Below, in pieces: positions 31,785-40,347 of a stretch of 44,596 nucleotides of DNA (position 1 is the stretch's first letter; each line of letters starts with the position of its first letter). Source of the stretch: an uncultured Ruminococcus sp. (GTDB taxonomy: Bacteria; Bacillota; Clostridia; Oscillospirales; Ruminococcaceae); contig CADAEJ010000015.1 of assembly GCA_902786965.1 (NCBI GenBank), positions 1 through 44,596 on the forward strand, written 5' to 3'. A model generated the notes under the pieces. The model saw nothing but the letters and a program-made list of their open reading frames with translations. It was not told the DNA's origin and searched no databases. The translations under genes and the position numbers were made by a program.

Positions 31785-32192
31785 TTGAGCAAGAATCTCG
31801 AAATGGGCAGGCTTATCGACCTGTACGGCGGACTGCTCACCGAAAAACAGCTCGATATTATGGATCTGTATTACAACGATGACCTTTCGCTCGGCGAGAT
31901 CGCCGATCATTACGATATCTCCCGTCAGGGCGTTCACGATGCGATAAAGCGCGGTGACGAGGCGCTGATGGAGTACGAGGAAAAGCTCGGGCTTTTAAAG
32001 GCAGAACAGGCAAGGAAGGACGAGATCGAGGGCTTTAAACAGCTTGCACTCGCCGCTTTTAACGAGTGTAACGCACACAGGTCTTTCAGGACCGTTGCGG
32101 AGAAGATAGTTGTTTTGCTTGAAAGCTTTGACGAAAAACTTGAAGAATATGAAAATCCTGCTCCCGAAGAGGAAGAGAACGAGCAGGACTGA
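31785..32192 (+). CDS. ylxM: YlxM, helix-turn-helix protein of the SRP operon
   Basis: 135 residues, starting at a TTG 9 nt after AAAGGAGG. Sigma-region-4-like helix-turn-helix near the N-terminus: LLTEKQLDIMDLYYNDDLSLGEIADHYDISRQGVHDAIKR. In Firmicutes ylxM precedes ffh and its product can bind and stimulate the signal recognition particle GTPase. ffh begins 15 nt downstream. Confidence 0.92.
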   Translation: MSKNLEMGRLIDLYGGLLTEKQLDIMDLYYNDDLSLGEIADHYDISRQGVHDAIKRGDEALMEYEEKLGLLKAEQARKDEIEGFKQLALAAFNECNAHRSFRTVAEKIVVLLESFDEKLEEYENPAPEEEENEQD

Positions 32193-32207
32193 TACAGGAG
32201 GATAAAT

Positions 32208-33590
32208 ATGGCGTTTGAAGGACTTTCCGAAAAACTCAATGGCGTGTTCAAGCGTCTTAAATCACGAGGCAAGCTTTCCGAGTCTGACGTTAAGGAGGCT
32301 ATGCGTGAGGTGAAAATGGCGCTTCTCGAAGCCGACGTCAGCTATAAGGTAGTTAAAGACTTTGTTAACAGCGTTTCCGAGCGTTCGGTCGGTGAAGATG
32401 TTCTGAAGAGCCTTACCCCCGGACAGCAGGTGATAAAGATAGTTCACGAAGAGCTTATAAAGCTTATGGGTGAGGCAAATGCCAAGATAAACTTCCCCAG
32501 CAAGCCGCCCTGCATCATAATGATGTGCGGTCTTCAGGGTTCAGGTAAGACTACCCACGCTGCAAAGCTCGCAAAGCTGTTCAAGGATCAGAACAAAAGA
32601 CCGCTGCTTATCGCTGCGGACGTTTACAGACCTGCCGCTATCGAACAGCTGAAAGTCGTTGGTGCAAAGGCAGAGGTACCGGTATTTGAAATGGGTCAGA
32701 TAGACCCCAGAAAGATCGTTAAAGAGGGTATCAAGTACGCAAAGGATTACGGCCACGACCTTGTTATCATAGATACCGCAGGCCGTCTGCATATCGACGA
32801 AGAGCTTATGAACGAGCTTAAAGATATAAAGCAGATCGCAGAGCCTAACGAGATAATGCTCGTTGTCGATGCGATGATCGGTCAGGACGCTGTGCGTGTC
32901 GCATCAAGCTTTGACGAGGCTTTGGGTATCGACAGCGTTATACTTACCAAGCTCGATTCCGATACCAGAGGCGGTGCTGCGCTGTCAGTGCTTGCGGTAA
33001 CAGGTAAGCCTATCAAGTTCGTTGGTATGGGCGAAAAGCTCGGCGAGTTCGAGCCTTTCCACCCCGAAAGAATGGCATCGAGAATTCTCGGTATGGGCGA
33101 TATGCTCACACTTATCGAAAAGGCTACGCAGACTATTGACGAAAAAGAAGCCAAAAAGCTTGCCGATAAGATGCAGGAAAAAGGCTTTGACCTCAATGAC
33201 CTGCTCGAGCAGATGAAGCAGATACACAAAATGGGCTCAATGAAGTCGCTGATAAGACTTCTCCCGGGTGTCGGCAAGATAGATGATGAACAGCTTGAAC
33301 AGGGCGAGATACAGCTGCGCAAGACCGAGGCTATGATAAATTCAATGACCGCGGCAGAGCGCGAAAAGCCATCTATCATCGACCCCAAGAGAAAGCGCAG
33401 GATCGCTGCGGGAAGCGGCACACAGGTACAGGATATAAATCAGCTGCTCAAGCAGTTCGACCAGATGCAGAAGATGATGAAGCAGTTCGGTATCGGCGGA
33501 AGGCTGCACGGCAAGAAGGCAAAGATGAACAGAGCAGCGCTGCTCAAGGGCTTGGGCGGAGTTGACCCGAACTCTTTCCCTAAACAGTAA
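32208..33590 (+). CDS. ffh: Signal recognition particle protein Ffh (SRP54)
   Basis: 460 residues. Binds signal peptides and SRP RNA to direct ribosomes to the membrane. N domain 1-90, GTPase G domain ~95-295 with the P loop GLQGSGKTTHAAKLA (108-122), DTAGRLHIDEELM, and TKLDSDTRGGAALSV; M domain ~320-460, Met-rich (MTAAEREKPSIIDPKRKRRIAAGSG read in part, then FDQMQKMMKQF). Start after GGAGGATAAAT. Confidence 0.98.
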   Translation: MAFEGLSEKLNGVFKRLKSRGKLSESDVKEAMREVKMALLEADVSYKVVKDFVNSVSERSVGEDVLKSLTPGQQVIKIVHEELIKLMGEANAKINFPSKPPCIIMMCGLQGSGKTTHAAKLAKLFKDQNKRPLLIAADVYRPAAIEQLKVVGAKAEVPVFEMGQIDPRKIVKEGIKYAKDYGHDLVIIDTAGRLHIDEELMNELKDIKQIAEPNEIMLVVDAMIGQDAVRVASSFDEALGIDSVILTKLDSDTRGGAALSVLAVTGKPIKFVGMGEKLGEFEPFHPERMASRILGMGDMLTLIEKATQTIDEKEAKKLADKMQEKGFDLNDLLEQMKQIHKMGSMKSLIRLLPGVGKIDDEQLEQGEIQLRKTEAMINSMTAAEREKPSIIDPKRKRRIAAGSGTQVQDINQLLKQFDQMQKMMKQFGIGGRLHGKKAKMNRAALLKGLGGVDPNSFPKQ

Positions 33591-33646
33591 GTCTTAAATA
33601 TCAAATGATATTTATATAACAAGTACACAATCGGAGGTGAAATATA

Positions 33647-33886
33647 ATGGCAGTAAAGATCAGACTCAGAAGGATCGGCGCTAAAAAGGCACCTTTCTAC
33701 AGAGTTGTTGTTGCAGATTCCAGATATCCAAGAGACGGACGCTGCATCGAGGAGCTTGGCTACTACGATCCTACCAAGGAGCCAACTGTATTCAAGGTAG
33801 ACGCAGAGAAGGCAAAGTCCTGGATCGAGAAGGGCGCACAGCCGACCGATACAGTTAAGGAACTGTTCAAGAAGAACAACATCTGA
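33647..33886 (+). CDS. rpsP: 30S ribosomal protein S16
   Basis: 79 residues, usual length. [24 protein letters not shown] at the start and [19 protein letters not shown] are typical S16. Start after CGGAGGTGAAATATA. Order ffh-rpsP-khpA is the standard Firmicutes one; the usual followers rimM, trmD and rplS are absent. Confidence 0.97.
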   Translation: MAVKIRLRRIGAKKAPFYRVVVADSRYPRDGRCIEELGYYDPTKEPTVFKVDAEKAKSWIEKGAQPTDTVKELFKKNNI

Positions 33887-33900
33887 TAGTGTTTGTTCAA

Positions 33901-33952
33901 AAACCAGTAAGGCACTTATCCCACCGCCGCCTTACCGGTTTTCTTCGGTGGG
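33901..33952 (+). promoter_or_regulatory. Overlapping hairpins between rpsP and khpA (attenuator or pseudoknot)
   Basis: Hairpin 1: AAACC-a-GTAAGGC (33901-33913) with GCCTTAC-c-GGTTT (33929-33941), followed by TCTT, terminator-like. Hairpin 2: CCCACCG (33920-33926, in the loop of hairpin 1) with CGGTGGG (33946-33952). The two interlock, so they form a pseudoknot or exclude each other. Confidence 0.6.
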
Positions 33953-33988
33953 AACACCGCATTTTCGTGGGAGAATGGAGAAATCATA

Positions 33989-34222
33989 ATGAAAGAATTA
34001 CTTGAGACTATTGTTTCCGAACTCGTTGAGGACAAGAGCGCTATCGAGGTAGTTGTTGACGAGCCTAACGATGAAGGCATTATCGTTTATCACCTGCACG
34101 TCGCACCCGACGATATGGGCCGCGTGATCGGCAAGCAGGGTCGTATTGCAAAGGCTATCAGAGTTGTTATGAGAGCCAGCGCTTCGAGAAACGATCAGAA
34201 GATAATGGTCGAGATAGACTGA
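33989..34222 (+). CDS. khpA: KH-domain RNA-binding protein KhpA (YlqC)
   Basis: 77 residues. Single KH domain with GxxG loop in MGRVIGKQGRIAKAIRVVMRA. In Firmicutes KhpA pairs with KhpB/Jag and binds many RNAs. Start after GGAGAAATCATA. Last gene of the operon before a terminator. Confidence 0.95.
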   Translation: MKELLETIVSELVEDKSAIEVVVDEPNDEGIIVYHLHVAPDDMGRVIGKQGRIAKAIRVVMRASASRNDQKIMVEID

Positions 34223-34229
34223 TAAAAGC

Positions 34230-34257
34230 AAAGGCTTCGCAGATGCGAAGCCTTTTT
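34230..34257 (+). terminator. Intrinsic terminator of the ylxM-khpA operon
   Basis: 11-bp stem AAAGGCTTCGC/GCGAAGCCTTT, GAT-type loop, T5. Confidence 0.9.
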
Positions 34258-34281
34258 CATTTGTGTGCATTATTTTCAGAG

Positions 34282-34605
34282 TCATTCGGGCGTGTGGCTG
34301 ACATTGTTATTATCCGGTATCAACCTGCACAAAAACCTGACAACGATAATTGCTATAAGTATCGTGAACAGATCGGCAAACAAAGCGATAATACCGGTCA
34401 GCAATACACCCAGTATAAAAGCAGGAACAGCTGCGAGATATCCAAATATCCTTAACCCTACGCCCAGCTTTCTGCGTGATGACTTTCTTATCATCAAAGT
34501 ACCGATAATGATAAAAATGACGCCTAAAACGAAGCCTCCGATAACTGCGGCTACTATCGCAGCAAATATTGCTGCCGTTACTCCCAGAACAGGTATTATC
34601 GCCAT
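34282..34605 (-). CDS. Small membrane protein, three hydrophobic segments
   Basis: 107 residues, hydrophobic at ~3-37, 52-66 and 70-92. A basic stretch IRKSSRRK lies between the first and second segments. Start after AGGAGGAGTTTCA. It follows ruvX by 11 nt and is probably cotranscribed. Family not recognised; it may be a lineage-specific membrane protein. Confidence 0.7.
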   Translation of the reverse strand: MAIIPVLGVTAAIFAAIVAAVIGGFVLGVIFIIIGTLMIRKSSRRKLGVGLRIFGYLAAVPAFILGVLLTGIIALFADLFTILIAIIVVRFLCRLIPDNNNVSHTPE

Positions 34606-34616
34606 TGAAACTCCTC

Positions 34617-35042
34617 CTATTTGTCCTTGTTCTTGCGCCTGTGGTCAAGGAACGATTCAAGGATTATAGTCGCAGCAACTGTATCAACGACCGCCTTTCT
34701 CGCCTTGCCGCGCACATTGGTCGTGTTGAGGATATTGTGGGCTGTAACGGTCGTTGAACGCTCGTCCCACATCTGCACCTCACAGTCAACAAGTTCTCGC
34801 AGCATCTGTGCGAACTCCTCACACTTTTCAGCGCGCGGTCCCCTCGTGCCGTTCATATTTATCGGCAAGCCCACGACTATAAGCTGTGCGCCCTGCTCCT
34901 TTGCGGTTTCAGCGACCTTTTGCGCCAGCCGCTGTGCGTTACGCTCGGGTATCGTTCCCACGGGCGAAGCAAGGAACTCCGAATTATCGCTTATCGCAAG
35001 CCCTGTGCGCGCGTCGCCGTAATCAACAGCAAGTATTCTCAT
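34617..35042 (-). CDS. ruvX: RuvX/YqgF-family Holliday junction resolvase-like nuclease
   Basis: 141 residues. RNase H-like fold: ILAVDYGDARTGLAISD (first Asp), LIVVGLPINMNGTRGPRAEKCEEF, VQMWDERSTTVTAHN (Glu) and KAVVDTVAATIILESFL (last Asp). Members act in 16S rRNA 5'-end maturation and possibly junction resolution. The ATG at 35042 follows GGAGGAAAGTGCT; the frame to 35090 is too long. Confidence 0.93.
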   Translation of the reverse strand: MRILAVDYGDARTGLAISDNSEFLASPVGTIPERNAQRLAQKVAETAKEQGAQLIVVGLPINMNGTRGPRAEKCEEFAQMLRELVDCEVQMWDERSTTVTAHNILNTTNVRGKARKAVVDTVAATIILESFLDHRRKNKDK

Positions 35043-35159
35043 AGCACTTTCCTCCGTTACATTCAAGCCTTTTTCGGCAAAGTATAACACACTCGCACCG
35101 CAAAGTCAAGCAAAATGGATAAAAATATTAAAAAAAGCTGTTTTGTAACCCTCTTTTTG

Positions 35160-35189
35160 TTGACATCAAGGGGCAGATTATGGTATACT
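35160..35189 (+). promoter_or_regulatory. Promoter of manA
   Basis: TTGACA, 18 nt, TATACT; leader ~29 nt. Confidence 0.7.
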
Positions 35190-35224
35190 GTTCTTAATTG
35201 GGTAATCAGAAAGCAGGTCGTATT

Positions 35225-36190
35225 ATGTCGGTGGTAAGACTTTATCCCGAACTCAAAGATCATATCTGGGGAGGCACCCGACTTCGCACGCAGTTCGGCA
35301 AGCATACAGACCTTGACAAAGTATCGGAAAGCTGGGAGCTTGCCTGCCGAAGCGACGGCAATTGCCGCACCGAAAACGGCTGCACGCTTTGGGAGCACAT
35401 ACAAAGCAAGGGCAGGCAGGTACTTGGTACGGACTGTGAGAACTGCAAGGACTTCCCTATCCTGATAAAGCTTATCGACGCCGAGGACGACCTGTCGGTG
35501 CAGGTACACCCCGATGACGAGTACGCCGCGGCACACGCAGGTCAGGGCAAAACGGAAATGTGGTACGTTATCGACTGCAAGCCCGATTCAAGCATAGTTA
35601 TCGGCTTTAAAGAAAATACCGACAAGCAGCACTTTGAGCAGGCGATCAAAAACAACACTGTTATGCAGATCGTAAACAAAGTGAAGGTCAGCAGGGGCGA
35701 TGTGTTTTTTGTACCGCCGGGGACGCTGCACGCTATCGGTAAGGGCGTGCTGGTTGCGGAGATACAGCAAAACTCCAATACAACGTACAGGGTCTATGAC
35801 TACGGCAGGCTCGGAAAAGACGGTAAGCCGCGTGAGCTGCATATACAAAACGCTCTTGATGTGACAAAAACCGTTCCGTGGACACCTGCTCCAAGGTACG
35901 ATGCTGTTAAGTGCGGCGGATACGAGTATACCGTACTCGTGCGGTGCGAGTATTTTACAGCGGTAAAGTTTGATGTTGCAGACTCGGTAAGTATCTGCAT
36001 CGACCAAAGGAGCTTTGCTCACCTGCTTATGCTTGACGGCAGCGCGAGGATACAGGATCACAATGCAAATAAAGGCGAAAGCTTTTTCATAGATGCCGCA
36101 AGCGGTACTATCCGCATAGACGGCAGATGCAGCTTTATCCTGACAAGGTGCGGCTGCGAGGAAAGGACAGATACGCTTGTTAAAGAATAA
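35225..36190 (+). CDS. manA: Mannose-6-phosphate isomerase, class I
   Basis: 321 residues. Interconverts mannose-6-phosphate and fructose-6-phosphate. Cupin-type zinc site: LSVQVHPDDEYAAAH (Gln, His), GKTEMWYVIDCKPDS (Glu), GTLHAIGKGVLVAEIQQNSNTTYRVYDYGR (His and following signature). PELKDHIWGGTRL is the conserved N-terminus. ATG at 35225 chosen because the promoter start near 35196 leaves no room for the longer frame. Ribosome site weak. The next gene overlaps its end. Confidence 0.95.
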   Translation: MSVVRLYPELKDHIWGGTRLRTQFGKHTDLDKVSESWELACRSDGNCRTENGCTLWEHIQSKGRQVLGTDCENCKDFPILIKLIDAEDDLSVQVHPDDEYAAAHAGQGKTEMWYVIDCKPDSSIVIGFKENTDKQHFEQAIKNNTVMQIVNKVKVSRGDVFFVPPGTLHAIGKGVLVAEIQQNSNTTYRVYDYGRLGKDGKPRELHIQNALDVTKTVPWTPAPRYDAVKCGGYEYTVLVRCEYFTAVKFDVADSVSICIDQRSFAHLLMLDGSARIQDHNANKGESFFIDAASGTIRIDGRCSFILTRCGCEERTDTLVKE

Positions 36191-36488
36191 CGGCAAGGAA
36201 TTATTCATAGCATTTATCGGTGCGATGCTTGCAAATATCGCGCTGATGATGATATTTTACTATCTGAATGTGAAGCAGAAAATGTTTGCACAGCTTGATG
36301 TACCGCGCTTTACAACAGTAGCTGTGGTGCTTACTCCGGTTGTCGCAGGTATAATCTGCCACGCAAGGCACAAGAAAAAAGATGACACTGCAGGAGCAGT
36401 TATCGCCGTTGCGCTTATCACGCTCGCAGCTGCCTTTATAGGCTCGGTGTGCGGCGCGGCAATGGCAGCAGCTGCTTTCGGAAAATAA
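36177..36488 (+). CDS. Small membrane protein, three helices
   Basis: 103 residues, starting at a TTG that overlaps the last 14 nt of manA (AGGAC 8 nt before). Hydrophobic segments at ~9-30, 45-60 and 75-101. No family recognised. It sits between manA and a ROK glucokinase in a sugar operon, so it may assist there, but nothing in the sequence shows how. Confidence 0.65.
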   Translation: MLKNNGKELFIAFIGAMLANIALMMIFYYLNVKQKMFAQLDVPRFTTVAVVLTPVVAGIICHARHKKKDDTAGAVIAVALITLAAAFIGSVCGAAMAAAAFGK

Positions 36489-36507
36489 ATTTAGTGGAGG
36501 GCTAAAA

Positions 36508-37473
36508 ATGAAATACTACATAGGCATCGACCTCGGAGGAACAAACATCAAGGCAGGAGTTGTCAACGAGAATTACGAGATAATCTCAAAGGCAACTACA
36601 AAGACTCTGCTGCCAAGACCTGCGGAGGAAATATGCGCAGATATGGCAAAGGTCTCGCTGGAGGCTGTGGAGCAGGCAGGACTTACTCTTGACGATATAG
36701 AGTCAGTCGGCATAGGTACCCCCGGTACTGCAAACTCGGCAACAGGTATAATCGAGTATTCCAACAACCTCGGTTTTCTTAACCTGCCCGTTGTGGAAAT
36801 AATGCAAAAGCATATAAACAAGCCTGTTTACGTTGAAAACGATGCTAACGCAGCTGCATACGGCGAATATGTCGCAGGTGCTGCAAAGGGCGCAAATGAT
36901 GCTGTGTGCATCACACTCGGCACAGGCGTAGGCGGCGGCATCATCATAAACGGCAAGATATATTCGGGCTTTAACTTTGCAGGCGCAGAGATTGGCCACA
37001 CAGTCGTTGACCCCAACGGTCCTGAATGTACCTGCGGAAGAAAAGGCTGCTTTGAGGTATTCTCCTCGGCTACCGGCCTTGTAAGAATGACCAAGGAGGC
37101 TATGCTTGAGGACAAGTCCTCGATAATGTGGCAGATGAACGAGGAGGACGGCAAGGTTTCCGCAAGGACTGCCTTCAACGCAATGCGCGCAGGCGACAGA
37201 GCAGGCAAGGCTGTTGTTGATAAGTACATCCGCTACCTCGCTTGCGGTATAACAAACACGATAAACATCTTCCAGCCCGATATCCTGTGCATCGGCGGCG
37301 GTGTGTGCAACGAGGGCGACCCTCTGCTTTTGCCGCTCAAGGAGCTGGTAGCTAAAGAGGTCTACACAAAGAACTCGGCAAAGAACACTGAGATCGTTAT
37401 TGCAAAGCTCGGAAACGATGCAGGTATCATCGGTGCTGCTTTCCTCGGGCAAGACCATAAAGGAGGAGCATGA
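36508..37473 (+). CDS. ROK-family glucokinase
   Basis: 321 residues. Phosphorylates glucose with ATP. ASKHA phosphate loop YIGIDLGGTNIKAGVVN; sugar-binding ENDANAAAYGEY; GTGVGGGIIINGKI; ROK zinc motif CTCGRKGCFE with the preceding GHTVVD. No DNA-binding domain is present, so it is a kinase and not a repressor. Start after GTGGAGGGCTAAAA. Operon manA-membrane protein-glucokinase-unknown. Confidence 0.93.
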   Translation: MKYYIGIDLGGTNIKAGVVNENYEIISKATTKTLLPRPAEEICADMAKVSLEAVEQAGLTLDDIESVGIGTPGTANSATGIIEYSNNLGFLNLPVVEIMQKHINKPVYVENDANAAAYGEYVAGAAKGANDAVCITLGTGVGGGIIINGKIYSGFNFAGAEIGHTVVDPNGPECTCGRKGCFEVFSSATGLVRMTKEAMLEDKSSIMWQMNEEDGKVSARTAFNAMRAGDRAGKAVVDKYIRYLACGITNTINIFQPDILCIGGGVCNEGDPLLLPLKELVAKEVYTKNSAKNTEIVIAKLGNDAGIIGAAFLGQDHKGGA

Positions 37474-37474
37474 T

Positions 37475-38080
37475 ATGGGATTCTTCGACAAGGTAAAGGA
37501 TTTCCTTGATGACGGCAAGATAAACGGCTCTAATGCAAAGCCAAAGGAAGAACAGCAGACTGCTGAAAACGCACAGCCCGAACAGACCGGTGCAGTTGAA
37601 GCTTCTGCAAAGAAAGACCCGCTTGCATCAATGACACCTGAGGAGAGGGAAACACTCAGACGGGCACAGGAAATCGCAGAGCAGCAGAAAGCTATCAGAG
37701 AGGCGGCAGGGATAAAAGAACCCGAACCTTTGAGCAAAGAAGAAAGGTATGCTATGCAGGGCGAAGTCGTTGAGCAGCCTTTCAGTCTTAATGCCTCAAT
37801 GATGCCTTATCAGGACAAAAAAGGCAATAGCGTGTGCGTTAAAATGAGCGGTAAGGTAACACTGAAAGCTCTGTATGATGCATCTGATAAGGGCATTATC
37901 CCACTGGTAGTTAAAAGTGCGCCGCAAAAGGCTTACTTTGATCTTCTGATGAAAAATCAGGTACCTGCGGATCAGCTTGCAGCACAGACCGAAGCAATAA
38001 AGCAGAATATGGCGGAAACTCTGAAACAGGCAAGAGATTTTGAGGTTCAGAGCATAATTATCGAAAACATAAACGGCTGA
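37475..38080 (+). CDS. Unknown 201-residue cytoplasmic protein
   Basis: Starts 1 nt after the glucokinase stop (GGAGGAGCATGAT upstream), so coupled to it. Residues 1-90 are charged and disordered-looking, with a coiled-coil-prone stretch ETLRRAQEIAEQQKAIREAAG; residues ~95-200 form a folded part (KKGNSVCVKMSGKVTLKALYD, GIIPLVVKSAPQKAYFDLLMKN). No signal peptide. Family not recognised. Confidence 0.7.
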   Translation: MGFFDKVKDFLDDGKINGSNAKPKEEQQTAENAQPEQTGAVEASAKKDPLASMTPEERETLRRAQEIAEQQKAIREAAGIKEPEPLSKEERYAMQGEVVEQPFSLNASMMPYQDKKGNSVCVKMSGKVTLKALYDASDKGIIPLVVKSAPQKAYFDLLMKNQVPADQLAAQTEAIKQNMAETLKQARDFEVQSIIIENING

Positions 38081-38129
38081 CGGCCGAATAAAAAACTATA
38101 TAAAAACTATATAAAAGAGGTAAATGAAA

Positions 38130-39809
38130 ATGTCAGAATGTAAAGAGTGTAAGAACTATTTCTGCGAGGGCGTTGACAAAGCTCCGCAGAGATCATTGTT
38201 CAATGCACTGGGTTTCACAAAGCAGGAAATGGAAAGACCGCTCGTCGGTATCGTTTCTTCCTACAATGAGATAGTACCCGGGCATATGAACATCGACAAG
38301 ATAACCGAGGCTGTTAAGCTGGGTGTTGCAATGGCAGGCGGTACACCTGTCGTGTTCCCTGCTATCGCAGTTTGCGACGGTATCGCAATGGGACATCAGG
38401 GTATGAAGTATTCGCTCGTTACCCGTGACCTTATCGCAGATTCTACCGAGTGTATGGCGCTTGCGCACCACTTTGACGCGCTCGTTATGATCCCTAACTG
38501 CGACAAGAACGTGCCGGGTCTGCTTATGGCAGCAGCGAGGGTAAACGTTCCTACCGTGTTCGTTTCGGGCGGACCGATGCTCGCAGGTCACGTTAAAGGC
38601 TCAAAGACTTCCCTTTCAAGTATGTTCGAGGCTGTCGGCACCTACAACGCAGGCAACTGCACGCTTGAGGACGTTGAGGAATTTGAGAACAAGGCTTGTC
38701 CTACCTGCGGTTCATGCTCGGGTATGTACACAGCAAACTCGATGAACTGCCTTACGGAAGTTCTTGGTATGGGACTCAAAGGCAACGGCACTATCCCCGC
38801 AGTTTATTCAGAGAGGATAAAGCTTGCAAAGAGCGCAGGCATGCAGGTAATGGAGCTTTACCGCCGCAACATCAGACCGCGCGACATTCTGACAGAGGAA
38901 GCGTTCAAGAATGCGATCGCTGCTGATATGGCGCTTGGCTGCTCAACAAACTCAATGCTGCACCTGCCCGCTATCGCCCACGAGTGCGGTATCGAGCTTG
39001 ACCTTGAGCTTGTAAACGAGATAAGCGAGAGGACTCCTAACATCTGCCACCTTGCACCTGCGGGTCACGCTTATATGGAGGATCTCAACGAGGCAGGCGG
39101 CGTTTATGCAGTTCTCGGCGAGCTTGCCAAAAAGCACCTTATCAATACAGAATGTCTTACCTGCACAGGCAAAACAGTGGGTGAGAATATCAAGGGCTGC
39201 GTAAACAAAAATCACGATATCATCAGAGATATTGATGATCCGTATATGCCAAACGGCGGTATTGCGGTTCTGCGCGGAAACCTTGCGCCCGATACCTGCG
39301 TTGTCAAGAGAAGTGCGGTAGCTCCCGAAATGCTCAAACACGAAGGACCTGCAAGAGTATTTGACAGCGAGGAGGAGGCAATAGATGCTATCCGCGGCGG
39401 AAAGATCGTCCCGGGAGATGTTGTTGTTATCAGATACGAAGGACCAAAGGGCGGCCCGGGAATGAGAGAAATGCTCAATCCTACATCCGCTATTGCAGGT
39501 ATGGGACTTGGATCGACCGTTGCGCTTATCACCGACGGACGTTTCAGCGGCGCAACAAGAGGTGCTTCGATCGGTCACGTTTCACCCGAGGCAGCACTTG
39601 GCGGAAATATCGCACTTGTACACGAGGGCGACATTATCGCGATAGACATCAACGCTCACAGCATTCAGCTCAAGGTATCAGACGAGGAGCTTGAAGAAAG
39701 AAGAAAGAACTGGACTCCAAGAGAGCCGAAGATCAAGACCGGTTATCTCGCAAGATATGCTTCTCTGGTGACATCTGCCAACAGAGGCGCAGTTCTTGAG
39801 AATAAATAA
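38130..39809 (+). CDS. ilvD: Dihydroxy-acid dehydratase
   Basis: 559 residues. Fe-S dehydratase of branched-chain amino acid synthesis. Cluster ligands: NCDKNVPG, then [61 protein letters not shown] and [23 protein letters not shown] are family signatures. The second ATG (38130) is used as start since AGAGG is 9 nt before it and only 3 nt before the first. No other ilv gene is in the window. Confidence 0.96.
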   Translation: MSECKECKNYFCEGVDKAPQRSLFNALGFTKQEMERPLVGIVSSYNEIVPGHMNIDKITEAVKLGVAMAGGTPVVFPAIAVCDGIAMGHQGMKYSLVTRDLIADSTECMALAHHFDALVMIPNCDKNVPGLLMAAARVNVPTVFVSGGPMLAGHVKGSKTSLSSMFEAVGTYNAGNCTLEDVEEFENKACPTCGSCSGMYTANSMNCLTEVLGMGLKGNGTIPAVYSERIKLAKSAGMQVMELYRRNIRPRDILTEEAFKNAIAADMALGCSTNSMLHLPAIAHECGIELDLELVNEISERTPNICHLAPAGHAYMEDLNEAGGVYAVLGELAKKHLINTECLTCTGKTVGENIKGCVNKNHDIIRDIDDPYMPNGGIAVLRGNLAPDTCVVKRSAVAPEMLKHEGPARVFDSEEEAIDAIRGGKIVPGDVVVIRYEGPKGGPGMREMLNPTSAIAGMGLGSTVALITDGRFSGATRGASIGHVSPEAALGGNIALVHEGDIIAIDINAHSIQLKVSDEELEERRKNWTPREPKIKTGYLARYASLVTSANRGAVLENK

Positions 39810-39838
39810 ATAAAGCAATTATCAGGGAGGAAATAATT

Positions 39839-40345
39839 ATGAAAAAAGTAATTTCAGCGATTCTTGGCGTTTTGTTCGTCATACTTGTGGTAATTGGCAT
39901 TGTTGTTGCTACCTACGTTTTCAGCTCACCCTCAAAGGACGGCGACTCAAGACAGCTTATCATGGGCAACTGGGTAGACCACGACAAGCACGTTAAGTTC
40001 ACCTTCACCGAGGACGGCGACTTCAAGATGGTCGATACCGAAAGCAACAAGACACTTGGAAAGGGCTACTTCAAGGTAAAGGAAGATAACAAGGAGATCA
40101 AGATCCTTCTGCTGCACGGCGACCGTTCAGATGACATAAACTTCGGTATAAGCCTGTTTTACTTCTGCACCATCTCCTACTCAAATCTCAAGTATCCGAC
40201 AGATAACGAGATAAAGACAAACACCAAGAAGCTCGCAACTGCAACGTTCTTGTTCCAGAATGCTGACGGCAACGTTTACAAGTGTGAAAGAGACGAGAAC
40301 AAGGCAAACTTCTACGGCAAGGAGATAAGCACATCAGACGTATAA
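39839..40345 (+). CDS. Membrane-anchored small domain protein, lipocalin-like
   Basis: 168 residues. One N-terminal membrane segment (residues 4-30), then a beta-rich extracytoplasmic domain: LIMGNWVDHDKHVKFTFTEDGDFKMVD, then LGKGYFKVKEDNKEIKILLLHG. The GxW start and repeated TFxxDGxF strand resemble small lipocalin-like domains of Firmicutes lipoproteins. Start after CAGGGAGGAAATAATT. It lies between ilvD and pyrC and ends 2 nt before pyrC. Function unknown. Confidence 0.7.
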   Translation: MKKVISAILGVLFVILVVIGIVVATYVFSSPSKDGDSRQLIMGNWVDHDKHVKFTFTEDGDFKMVDTESNKTLGKGYFKVKEDNKEIKILLLHGDRSDDINFGISLFYFCTISYSNLKYPTDNEIKTNTKKLATATFLFQNADGNVYKCERDENKANFYGKEISTSDV

Positions 40346-40347
40346 TT

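Noticed and set aside
36703..37737. 344-codon frame on the minus strand inside the glucokinase and next gene
   Set aside because: Antisense to two supported coupled genes; low-complexity Cys/Ser composition typical of shadow frames.
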